Positions 33,372-40,459 of a stretch of DNA of 64,000 nt are shown piece by piece. The notes under the pieces are model-generated. The model saw only the letters and a program-made list of their open reading frames with translations, ran no database searches and was not told the origin of the DNA. This DNA comes from Vibrio coralliilyticus ATCC BAA-450 (lineage in GTDB: Bacteria; Pseudomonadota; Gammaproteobacteria; Enterobacterales; Vibrionaceae): NCBI RefSeq assembly GCF_000176135.1, contig NZ_ACZN01000017.1, positions 372,001 to 436,000 of the forward strand, given 5' to 3'. The translations under genes and the position numbers were made by a program. Numbering within the stretch: the first letter of the stretch is position 1; every line of letters starts with the position of its first letter.

Positions 33372-33472
33372 TAATGCCGCATTAAGGTGTGAGCAACGCT
33401 GCCAACAAACTTAACCATACCACCGAAAACACAGAGCAAAACGTTGAGAATCACTCTTAAGTACTTTGTTAG
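33372..33472 (-). other. attC site with altered R' core
   Basis: About 100 bp. Minus strand CTAACAAAGTACTTAAGAGT, then CAACGTTTTGC, GTGTTTTCGG, GCGTTGCTCACACCTTAATG, ending GGCATTA. The body is VCR-like, but the recombination triplet reads ATT instead of GTT, so R' lacks the G at the cleavage position. It is probably poorly active or inactive. Confidence 0.8.
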
Positions 33473-33477
33473 AAAAA

Positions 33478-34386
33478 CTAGAATACTCGTACATCTCCAT
33501 CTAAAAAGGTATTGGAAAAACTAGTACTCTTAGTAACATGATCCCCAAATATGGTATCGTACTTAAGAAGGACAAATGTTCCTTTTGTGAATGAATCAAA
33601 TCTACAACTTTGATTTTCTAGCTTTCCACACAATTTTTCTTGTAAGGCAAAGGGGAGTTTTTCTTCATTTGAAACTGTAAAATCTACCAAATCTTCTGGT
33701 GACGAACTTTCACTAATTTCTTGCACATATTTAGACAATGGTGCTATCGGAAAATCATGATCCTCACCAGAACGAATGATCAAGTTATCTATATGATACT
33801 GCTTACGAATACTATCTTTTGAAATGATTTCTTGATCTGTTCCTTTCCAGAAAGTGGCAGTTACATTTTTAGCAGACACAGTAGAGCCATTTTTAACAAC
33901 AGCAACCACGTAAGGTTCATCAATTCCCCAGTAATTTTTTAGTTCGATAGATTGAATTTCTATTTCTGTAGGATTCTGGTCTTTAATAAGAGCTTCACTA
34001 TTTTTCATAGAACTAGGTGTCTCAGGTGGCAATACGAGCTTATTTTGGAGGTCTCTCCAGACATCCATTTTACAATTAGCCGACTTGTTGACAATTGAAG
34101 CAAGATCTTTTTGAAGGACACCTTCATATTCATTGCTCTCGTATTTTACCGCTCCTTCTAGTCCTAAATCAGCTAACTTTTTTACTATGCCACTCACCTT
34201 CGCTTTTGCTTCTCCAGTAAGTTGTACACCTTCTGTTCCTCCTGATAACGGAACATTGTCGCAAAGTTCTTTTGCTGTAGTGACTATTAAATTAAGTGCC
34301 TCTTTTTGTTTATCTAGTTCATAGCCGTAGCTACTCCAAGATAGTGCCATTCCTGTAGCTAAAATACTGATTAATGAAAATTTCAA
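33478..34386 (-). CDS. Secreted hypothetical protein, probably the first cassette gene
   Basis: 302 residues when started at TTG 34386, which follows AAGGAG by 6 nt and begins a clean signal peptide (MKFSLISILATGMALSWSSY, cut near GYE). Longer ATG-type starts would place the signal 17 residues inside. The mature N-terminus is helical. The central part (about 150-235) has a beta-sandwich look, ELKNYWGIDEPYVVAVVKNG with SAKNVTATFW, suggesting a CARDB/FxLYD-like domain. Two Cys near the end may pair. The family is not recognised. The stop is 6 bp before the altered attC. Base composition is the most AT-rich in the window (below 38 percent GC by eye). Confidence 0.72.
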   Translation of the reverse strand: MKFSLISILATGMALSWSSYGYELDKQKEALNLIVTTAKELCDNVPLSGGTEGVQLTGEAKAKVSGIVKKLADLGLEGAVKYESNEYEGVLQKDLASIVNKSANCKMDVWRDLQNKLVLPPETPSSMKNSEALIKDQNPTEIEIQSIELKNYWGIDEPYVVAVVKNGSTVSAKNVTATFWKGTDQEIISKDSIRKQYHIDNLIIRSGEDHDFPIAPLSKYVQEISESSSPEDLVDFTVSNEEKLPFALQEKLCGKLENQSCRFDSFTKGTFVLLKYDTIFGDHVTKSTSFSNTFLDGDVRVF

Positions 34387-34777
34387 ATTAAACTCCTTTT
34401 CTAATATTTGTATATTGTGTGAGCTAACTCTAGCCAAAAGTATGCATGCTCAATTTCACCACGCAATAATGTGCTAAGCACCTCTGTTAACCCTATGAAA
34501 GGCATGGAATATAACAAACATAACCATGGTGAATGAGTGTGGAGATCTCAAAAATAAGCAACTGATAACATGCGCATCGAGTTGAATTTAAAAAATGTGA
34601 AAGAAAGCGGGTTTGGGGGGATGCAAAGGATCATGAGAGCAGCTTGCACAAGCATCAGCTCAAGGCGTCGTAACGCTAAAGTAAACTCTATAGCTTAACC
34701 AAGCGTTCAAATTTTATATAAATATACGCTTATAGTTTAGCTCTATTTAATTCAAACATTTACTCTTAAATAAGTAA

Positions 34778-34867
34778 TTTTACGTAAACAAATACCTTCT
34801 GTTTATCGAGTAAACATCATCGTAATAATATTTCCACCATTTGATATTTACGTTATTAGTTTACGTT
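34778..34867. promoter_or_regulatory. Cluster of LacI-operator-like motifs
   Basis: TTTACGTAAA (34778-34787, perfect palindrome) and two direct TTTACGTT copies (34847-34854, 34860-34867; 13 bp apart). The core TTTACGT recurs at the operators before lacI and the binding-protein gene. No start codon lies close downstream on either strand, so function is uncertain. Confidence 0.35.
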
Positions 34868-34880
34868 GAAGATAATAAAG

Positions 34881-34902
34881 AAAAGGCCGCGTAAGCGGCC
34901 TG
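34881..34902 (-). terminator. Terminator of the small secreted peptide gene
   Basis: Stem GGCCGC, loop TTAC, GCGGCC, followed on the minus strand by TTTTCTTTATT, about 20 bp after the stop at 34921. Confidence 0.85.
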
Positions 34903-34920
34903 ATTAGATTGAGTAAAACC

Positions 34921-35088
34921 TTAGCCACCCCTTATACCACCTAATGCGTAGCACATATTCGGTTGGAGCATGATAGCTTTACCATCAAGATAGCAGAGCT
35001 CGTATCGGTCTGAGCTTGGAAGCGAGCTATTCGATGAAAATACAAATGGCGAAAACAACAAAGCTAAAGAAATAAATATTCCCCTCAT
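34921..35088 (-). CDS. Small secreted peptide, 55 residues
   Basis: ATG at 35088 follows a perfect ATAGGAGGTAAT ribosome binding site. The product begins MRGIFISLALLFSPFVFSSN, a compact signal peptide likely cut after FVFS, leaving about 37 residues: the mature part contains YELCYLDGKAIMLQPNMCYA with two cysteines, then LGGIRGG. Its own terminator follows. Strong initiation signals, signal peptide, a Cys pair and a dedicated terminator argue that it is a real gene although very short. The family is not recognised; a periplasmic or secreted disulfide-bonded peptide is likely. It lies 62 bp after the acetyltransferase gene on the same strand and may be read from it. Confidence 0.72.
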   Translation of the reverse strand: MRGIFISLALLFSPFVFSSNSSLPSSDRYELCYLDGKAIMLQPNMCYALGGIRGG

Positions 35089-35150
35089 ATTACCTCCTAT
35101 ATTTATTCAGCAATTTAAATATAGTCAAATAATATTAATATTACTTATTT

Positions 35151-35708
35151 TTATTGCTCTATTGGTTTTATTACTTTACAAGGATTACCCGCTGCTACCA
35201 CATTAGGTGGAATATCTTTTGTGACAACACTACCTGCGCCCACCACACTGTTTTCTCCTATAGACACGCCCGGACAGACGATAACACCACCGCCCAGCCA
35301 TACATTGTCACCAATCGTGATAGGCGTACCGAACTCTACGCCCTCTTCCACTCGACCTTTAACATCTAATGGGTGACCAGCGGTGTAGATTTGTACATTC
35401 GGTGCAAACAATACGTTGTCACCGATATGGACTTCCGCTACGTCTAGCACAACGCAATTAAAGTTAGCGTAGAAGTTTTTACCCAACTTAATGTTGGAGC
35501 CATAATCACAGCGAAACGGTGGCTCTAAAAAAGCACCTTCGGAATCTGGAATTAAGGTGTCTATTGCATCGCGCCATTCATCCGTATCAGGAATGCTATT
35601 GTTGAGCTTTTGCAGCACTTTGCGACATTCAATACGCTCGCCATAAAGTTGCTTGTCCCATGCATCATAGGGCTCACCAGCGAGCATTTTCTCTTTTTCA
35701 CTTCTCAT
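35151..35708 (-). CDS. Sugar O-acetyltransferase (maltose/galactoside type)
   Basis: 185 residues from ATG 35708, which overlaps the upstream stop codon as TAATG, giving coupled translation; an upstream alternative would add seven residues. Left-handed beta-helix acetyltransferase of the LacA/Maa family: N-terminal MLAGEPYDAWD, then hexapeptide repeats with ANFNCVVLDVAEVHIGDNVL, the catalytic-His segment YTAGHPLD, and ITIGDNVWLGGGVIVCPGVS. It transfers acetyl from acetyl-CoA to the 6-hydroxyl of a sugar, probably tagging non-metabolised sugars for efflux. It is last in the sucrose/alpha-glucoside operon. Confidence 0.93.
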   Translation of the reverse strand: MRSEKEKMLAGEPYDAWDKQLYGERIECRKVLQKLNNSIPDTDEWRDAIDTLIPDSEGAFLEPPFRCDYGSNIKLGKNFYANFNCVVLDVAEVHIGDNVLFAPNVQIYTAGHPLDVKGRVEEGVEFGTPITIGDNVWLGGGVIVCPGVSIGENSVVGAGSVVTKDIPPNVVAAGNPCKVIKPIEQ

Positions 35709-37633
35709 TACGCACTTACCTTTAACCACAGCACATCATAGGCTGATAAAACAATCTCATCGCCGAGGAAATGCTTTCCAGAAAGCAGATCCTTCGTCTG
35801 TCGAGTGCCCAAAATATCGCATATTGACGCTGGGATTGTTTGCTCCATTTCACCAAAATTGCAGAGAGCGAGAAGTTGCTCACCCTTTGCGTTGGTTCGG
35901 CAGTAAGCAAAAAGTTGCGAACGATAAGTTTCAAGAATTTCAGTCTTTGCATTACCCAATTCTGGATGAGATTGGCGTATTGCCACCAGCTGATTTAAAT
36001 CAGTCCAGATTCGGTTTTGATACGTGCCTTTTTCTCTGGCTTGTTCAATCGCCTTATCGGTAATCGATGGGCGGTTCACCCAACGTGCGTCATCGCGTTT
36101 GAATTCATCACCTAGGTAGCTGTGGTCATTTAAAATGCCGAGCTCGTCTCCCTGATAAATCAACGGAATACCACCGATGCTAAGGTTGATACTGTTCAAT
36201 AGACGAATACGTTTAAGTGCAAATTCGATTGCTTGTGAATCGTCGGCTTCAATCGCTTTTTCTAAGCCCGCTAGAGATGCTAACGAGCCGCACACTCTAC
36301 AATCTCCCGTAGTCGGGTTTTCTTGAAACGGCACGCCCTGAGAGAATGAACCCTCAAACTTGCCGGTGTAAAACTGATTTAGGAAGCGGCGGTGATCATA
36401 GCCGTTAATGCCAAGCTGCTCAGCTACAGCATCGTCAAACGTCCAACCAATATCATCGTGACAACGAATGTAGTTCACCCATGAACACTGGTCTGAGATC
36501 TCGAAGCTTTTCTTTAGAGACGCTGTCAGTAGCTTGGTTTCACGCGTAGCTAAGCTCTCCCACATCAGCGCCATCATTAATGGGTTGTAGGACAACTGAC
36601 ATTCTTGTTTGTCGATATACTGTGCCACTTCATCTGGGTGCACAATCGCTTCTGATTTGAACAACACAGCAGGCGCTGCGATCTGCAAACAAGTGTTGAA
36701 ACACTGAATCAAGGTGTGTGCCTTCGGCAAGCTCTCACATTGAGTCCATTTCTCTTTCCAGATGAACGCTAATGCATCAAGACGTAACCCTTCACAGCCG
36801 ATGTTGGCGAGGAACAGCATTTCATCGGTAATGGCGTTAAACACCGCTGGGTTTGAATAGTTGAGATCCCATTGGAAGCTGTTGAATGTCGTCCAAACGT
36901 ACTTCTCTACATCCTCTAAGAATGTAAAACTGCCACGGCGAACGGTCGGGAAGATCTCGCGACAAGTTTGGTTGTACTCATCCACTTCCTTTTTATCGGT
37001 GAAGAAGTAGTAAAAGTCTTCAAACTCGGGGTTACCCTTACGTGCTTGCTCTGCCCAGTAGTGTTCATCTGAGGTGTGATTGAACACGAAATCCAACACT
37101 AGGCTAATGCCTTCATCACTCAACGCCTCAGCGAGCTGCGCCAGATCTTTCTCCGTGCCCAGTTTGGGATCTACCTTGCGGTAATCAGACACTGCATAGC
37201 CGCCATCGCTGTCACCTTCCGGCGCTTTGTAAAGCGGCATCAGGTGCAGATAATTGATACCAAGTGACTTGAGGTACGGGATCTTCATTTGCAGATTTTT
37301 CAAATCACCAGCAAACAGATCCACATATACAGCCATGCCAAGCATCTTTTCACTGCGATACCAAGCTGGATCTTTAAGTCGTTTCTCATCAAGGTTCTTC
37401 CACTTACGTTTACGACCAGAAAAGGCCTTGGCAAGCACTACCACCAGATTTTGTAGGTGCAAGAAAAAATCATAACGCTCGCCATAAAGCGTGTGCAGTT
37501 GCCCGACTAAGGATGGAAAATGCTGCGCCAGACGTTCAAGAAACACCTTCTCGTCTTTTTTAGTTAGCTTTGGCAGCTCTACTGAATCAAGCACTTGTTG
37601 TAGTGCTTGCTTAGTTTGTAATTCGTTTAACAT
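35708..37633 (-). CDS. Amylosucrase / sucrose hydrolase (GH13 subfamily 4)
   Basis: 641 residues, cytoplasmic. It is collinear with Neisseria polysaccharea amylosucrase through the active site: nucleophile Asp286 in EGLRLDALAF, acid/base Glu328 in LFKSEAIVHPD, Asp393 in RCHDDIGWTF, Arg415 in GYDHRRFL. REIFP (Arg225) and RDDARW (Arg517) correspond to the two arginines that favour glucan synthesis in that enzyme. It splits sucrose and either transfers glucose onto a glucan or hydrolyses it; by-products are turanose and trehalulose. The start overlaps the GH32 stop by 7 bp; the stop overlaps the acetyltransferase start. Which activity dominates cannot be read from sequence. Confidence 0.93.
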   Translation of the reverse strand: MLNELQTKQALQQVLDSVELPKLTKKDEKVFLERLAQHFPSLVGQLHTLYGERYDFFLHLQNLVVVLAKAFSGRKRKWKNLDEKRLKDPAWYRSEKMLGMAVYVDLFAGDLKNLQMKIPYLKSLGINYLHLMPLYKAPEGDSDGGYAVSDYRKVDPKLGTEKDLAQLAEALSDEGISLVLDFVFNHTSDEHYWAEQARKGNPEFEDFYYFFTDKKEVDEYNQTCREIFPTVRRGSFTFLEDVEKYVWTTFNSFQWDLNYSNPAVFNAITDEMLFLANIGCEGLRLDALAFIWKEKWTQCESLPKAHTLIQCFNTCLQIAAPAVLFKSEAIVHPDEVAQYIDKQECQLSYNPLMMALMWESLATRETKLLTASLKKSFEISDQCSWVNYIRCHDDIGWTFDDAVAEQLGINGYDHRRFLNQFYTGKFEGSFSQGVPFQENPTTGDCRVCGSLASLAGLEKAIEADDSQAIEFALKRIRLLNSINLSIGGIPLIYQGDELGILNDHSYLGDEFKRDDARWVNRPSITDKAIEQAREKGTYQNRIWTDLNQLVAIRQSHPELGNAKTEILETYRSQLFAYCRTNAKGEQLLALCNFGEMEQTIPASICDILGTRQTKDLLSGKHFLGDEIVLSAYDVLWLKVSA

Positions 37634-39108
37634 GTTTTCTCTCCTGCCAAGCTAGAGACTTGAACGTTGCGAAGTGCTAGCGAGCCGCTATCCACGCTTA
37701 GAGCGACACTTGCTTGCGTCTCTTTGGCATAAACAAGGTTGGTAAAGCTGAATTGGCCAGCGTTGATCAGTAGCTCGACTGAGCCTTTGTCTATCAACAC
37801 TTCGACTTGGAATTTGTTATCAATCGGTAAAGTCACCCGATAGTCATGTGGGAAGTGCTCATCAATCCGTTCAGTGCCAAACTGACCACGGCGCACTGAT
37901 CGCACCTCAACCCCTTGTTCTACAAGAACAAACTCAAAGTAAACCGGATTATCTTGGTAAGCATTCAAGTGCAACGTTTGTGTATCTTGTAGAGCCACAT
38001 CCGCGCTGAACTTCATGGCTTCTTGTTGGCTGTAAAGACTAATCGCTTGTTCGTCACTTGGCTCTGGCGTTTGCACATCAAGACTTAACGCCTGATTAAG
38101 CTCTTTGACAAAGCGTTGCCCTACACGTAACCCTGCTTTACCTTCAAACAGGAACAGCTCACGAGGCATAGCCATCGAACTGCGAAACTCTTGGGTTGGT
38201 AACTCAAGCGAGTACTGATGATTACTCATCCATGTACTGACGATACGGCGGCCATCTTCAACTGGGATATCAGAGAAAGACTGAGTCGCGTAGTAATCAC
38301 GACCGAAATCGAGCCACAATACGGTCTCAGGATGGTTATGATTCACAAAGGTTTCACCATCAAAATCACCAATGAAGTACTGTGTACCTGCACCGCCACA
38401 GTGTGCGCCCTCACCAATGCCAACCACCAGCACCCAACGTTTTTCTTGCAAGCCTTCGATCGGCAGTTCAAACAAGTCTGGGCATTCCCAAGGGCCTTTG
38501 CTATGGGCACCGTGGCGGTAACCAAACTCGCTCACCAAACGCCAGTCCAATAAGTTAGTTGAACGGTAGAACTCAATATGTTGACCGCAAGACACCACCA
38601 TCACCCACGCTTGGCTTTGCTCATGCCAAATCACCTTAGGATCACGGAAATCTGGGTTACCACGTGCAGAGATGATCGGTGCTCCATCAGCGTATTTTTT
38701 CCACGTTAAGCCATCTTGACTATAAGCAAGTGACTGCTGCTGAATTGGGTCTTCCATTTCAGTGCCATCAGCCAATCTCACTTTGGGTTGAATAAACGAC
38801 GTGTAGAACGCCAATAAGCCTGGTTTGCCCGCCTCGAATAAGCCTGAAGTGTTATGCCAATCAACAATCGCACTTCCCGAGAAACACATGCCAGATTCAT
38901 CGGGATAGAGCGCTGGCTCAAGCTCTTGCCAATCAATCAGGTTGGTACTGATTTTGTGCCCCCAGTGCATTGGCCCCCAAACGGTGTCGCTCGGGTAATA
39001 CTGGTAGAACTGGTGATAATGACCATTGAAGAACACTAATCCGTTTGGATCATTCATCCAACCCGAATCCGGTGTCATGTGAAGGTATGGGCGGTATTTT
39101 TCTGTCAT
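37627..39108 (-). CDS. GH32 sucrose/fructan hydrolase, cytoplasmic
   Basis: 493 residues from ATG 39108 (MTEKYRPYLHMTPDSGW). An open frame continues 47 codons upstream, but those lie across a terminator and are rejected. GH32 active-site motifs are all visible: WMNDPNG with nucleophile Asp20, FRDPKV with the transition-state Asp, and WECPDLF with acid/base Glu. A beta-sandwich C-domain follows. No signal peptide, so it acts on imported sucrose or sucrose-6-phosphate, giving glucose (phosphate) and fructose. No PTS sucrose permease or fructokinase is nearby; import would be by the ABC system in the same locus. It overlaps the amylosucrase start by 7 bp. Confidence 0.93.
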   Translation of the reverse strand: MTEKYRPYLHMTPDSGWMNDPNGLVFFNGHYHQFYQYYPSDTVWGPMHWGHKISTNLIDWQELEPALYPDESGMCFSGSAIVDWHNTSGLFEAGKPGLLAFYTSFIQPKVRLADGTEMEDPIQQQSLAYSQDGLTWKKYADGAPIISARGNPDFRDPKVIWHEQSQAWVMVVSCGQHIEFYRSTNLLDWRLVSEFGYRHGAHSKGPWECPDLFELPIEGLQEKRWVLVVGIGEGAHCGGAGTQYFIGDFDGETFVNHNHPETVLWLDFGRDYYATQSFSDIPVEDGRRIVSTWMSNHQYSLELPTQEFRSSMAMPRELFLFEGKAGLRVGQRFVKELNQALSLDVQTPEPSDEQAISLYSQQEAMKFSADVALQDTQTLHLNAYQDNPVYFEFVLVEQGVEVRSVRRGQFGTERIDEHFPHDYRVTLPIDNKFQVEVLIDKGSVELLINAGQFSFTNLVYAKETQASVALSVDSGSLALRNVQVSSLAGEKTC

Positions 39109-39150
39109 TTTCCAACCTGTAAAGTCGTTGAATACGTCTGGGTTTGGTTC

Positions 39151-39174
39151 AAAAAAAGGAGCCGGACAGGCTCC
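39151..39174 (-). terminator. Terminator between the porin and GH32 genes
   Basis: Minus strand GGAGCC, loop TGTCC, GGCTCC, then seven T. It lies about 93 bp after the porin stop and 43 bp before the GH32 start, so the sucrose module is expressed by read-through or from its own promoter. Confidence 0.85.
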
Positions 39175-39236
39175 AAACGGACTCAAAGCTGCCAATGTCA
39201 GTCCAAAACCAGAAATATTGATTGCAGTGGAAACTC

Positions 39237-39257
39237 TCCTCCTGAGCATCAGGAGGA
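39237..39257 (-). repeat. Perfect 9-bp hairpin directly after the porin stop
   Basis: TCCTCCTGA/TCAGGAGGA with a three-base loop, 10 bp after the porin stop. There is no U-run, so it is more likely a 3'-end stabiliser for the porin mRNA than a terminator. It contains AGGAGG, but no start codon follows. Confidence 0.6.
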
Positions 39258-39266
39258 TAGGTCATT

Positions 39267-40277
39267 TTAGAAGCTGTAGTTCACGCCAATCAGACCAAAT
39301 GGCAGGGTGTTTTCGCCGTCTTGACCATCGCCGAACACCACATCAACTGTTTTGTAGCTGAACTCGCCAAATACGCTCCAGTTTTTCGAAATAGGATAGT
39401 TAGCCGAAGCACCTAGCTTGACGTAATCTTCAGAGTGTAAGCTTGCACCAGTACGGTCATTTTCTTTATCGAACTTGCCGATTTCAGCGAAGAGAGCAGC
39501 GCTCCAGTGACCGAAGCTGTACCACATCCCCGGTTTAATGATGGTTTCCGTTTCAACTTCTTTATCGGAGTCACCTTTAGCATCCCAAACACCTTGCTGG
39601 TAGCGGAAGTTAATCCATGCCCCCATGTTTTTCGCGATCTTGAAGCCAAAGCCTGGTTCTAGTTCGTAGTAGTCAAAGTTTCCGAGGTTTTGCTTAATCT
39701 CGACGTGATACAGAGCGTAGCCATGAAAATCTAGCCAATCGTTAATCTGGTATGAGCCAAATACTTTACCTTCAGGCGTGCTTCGCTTATCCGCGCTTTC
39801 CTGAGCGTATTTCACACCCCAACCGATGCTGCCATTGTCAATGGCGTAAGATTTATTCAGGTATATCTCTGTAATGTCATTCACTCCGTCATGATCGGCA
39901 CTAAATAGCTCTCCTGAGTAGTTAAACTCTCGAGCCATGTAGAAGCCAAAGTCCACACCCGCCCAGTCTTCGTGTCGGAAGTTGCCATTCGCTAGTGAGT
40001 ATTTGACTTTGCCGCCATTGTTCAGCACTTCGCCGTTTTTGACTTCTTTCCACTGCTCGATTTCAACGTTGGTGCCAATCGTACCGTGCAGTTTGCTGTC
40101 TTCACGTGGCTCAGCATTCAGTGCTGTTAACAACTCAGCTTTCGAATACTCGTTTTCTAGCGCGCTCAGCTTGGCTTTCAGCTCAGCTTCTTCAGGGTTA
40201 ATTTTTTCGTTGGCGATTGCCACGCCGGAAATTGTGAGTGCAAGAAGTACAGAGGATGCCACTACTGTCTTTTTCAT
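39267..40277 (-). CDS. OmpG-type monomeric porin
   Basis: 336 residues. Signal peptide MKKTVVASSVLLALTISGVA (cut near AIA-NEK), a short coiled-coil-like segment (about 27-60), then about 275 residues of alternating beta strands, ending in strand FGLIGVNYSF with the C-terminal Phe of outer-membrane barrels. Size and pattern fit the 14-strand OmpG family rather than trimeric LamB. In E. coli ompG lies beside the ycj alpha-glucoside genes next to an MsmK-like ATPase, exactly as here. It should let disaccharides or small oligosaccharides through the outer membrane. It is separated from the ATPase gene by 182 bp with three related hairpins. Confidence 0.82.
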   Translation of the reverse strand: MKKTVVASSVLLALTISGVAIANEKINPEEAELKAKLSALENEYSKAELLTALNAEPREDSKLHGTIGTNVEIEQWKEVKNGEVLNNGGKVKYSLANGNFRHEDWAGVDFGFYMAREFNYSGELFSADHDGVNDITEIYLNKSYAIDNGSIGWGVKYAQESADKRSTPEGKVFGSYQINDWLDFHGYALYHVEIKQNLGNFDYYELEPGFGFKIAKNMGAWINFRYQQGVWDAKGDSDKEVETETIIKPGMWYSFGHWSAALFAEIGKFDKENDRTGASLHSEDYVKLGASANYPISKNWSVFGEFSYKTVDVVFGDGQDGENTLPFGLIGVNYSF

Positions 40278-40311
40278 GAGGTATACCTTATTATCTCAGT
40301 GTTACTGTCTG

Positions 40312-40430
40312 TCCCGCGCCAACGGGATAGTTTTTTTGATGCCTGCGCCAACAGGCATTAAGTGCACATTCAAATCAGTCGAAAGCTGAATTTTGAATGC
40401 AGTAATCCAGAGCCCGCCGCCAAGCGGGCT
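40312..40430 (-). repeat. Three hairpins with an identical CGCCAA loop
   Basis: Plus strand: TCCCG-CGCCAA-CGGGA (40312-40327), ATGCCTG-CGCCAA-CAGGCAT (40339-40358), AGCCCGC-CGCCAA-GCGGGCT (40411-40430). The stems differ but the six-base loop is the same (UUGGCG in the operon mRNA). They lie between the ATPase and porin genes. The first and third are followed by T-runs on the plus strand only, so they are not terminators of the operon itself. Confidence 0.85.
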
Positions 40431-40459
40431 TTTTTATTGTTGTTATGATTTAGGGGTAA

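Larger units (their letters stand above)
30774..33472 (-). mobile_element. Integron cassette cluster without integrase (CALIN)
   Basis: Three attC sites in the same orientation (33372-33472, 32022-32076, 31238-31357) plus a truncated one (30790-30833) alternate with single minus-strand genes. Each gene starts a few tens of bp after the previous R' end and stops at or near the next attC. No tyrosine-recombinase (IntI) gene or attI was recognised anywhere in the window. The block is more AT-rich than its surroundings. The flanking genes 27751-30767 and 33478-34386 may be part of the same array. By current usage this is a CALIN. Confidence 0.85.
34387..34920. other. Intergenic region at the right edge of the accessory block
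   Basis: 534 bp without a credible gene. It holds three TTTACGT-type motifs at 34778-34867 resembling the locus LacI operators, and the terminator of the small peptide gene (34881-34902). A TAACAAAC at about 34522 has no matching partner and is not called attC. Confidence 0.5.

Noticed and set aside
34515..34570. TAACAAAC at about 34522 as another attC site
   Set aside because: No complementary R' partner at attC distance on either side, and no gene stop adjoining.
39109..39249. Open frame extending the GH32 gene upstream to 39249
   Set aside because: It would run across a strong terminator and a hairpin; conserved GH32 sequence begins only at the ATG at 39108.
39237..39257. AGGAGG inside a hairpin after the porin gene as a ribosome binding site
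   Set aside because: No start codon lies 5-12 nt downstream on the minus strand; the hairpin is better seen as a 3'-end structure.
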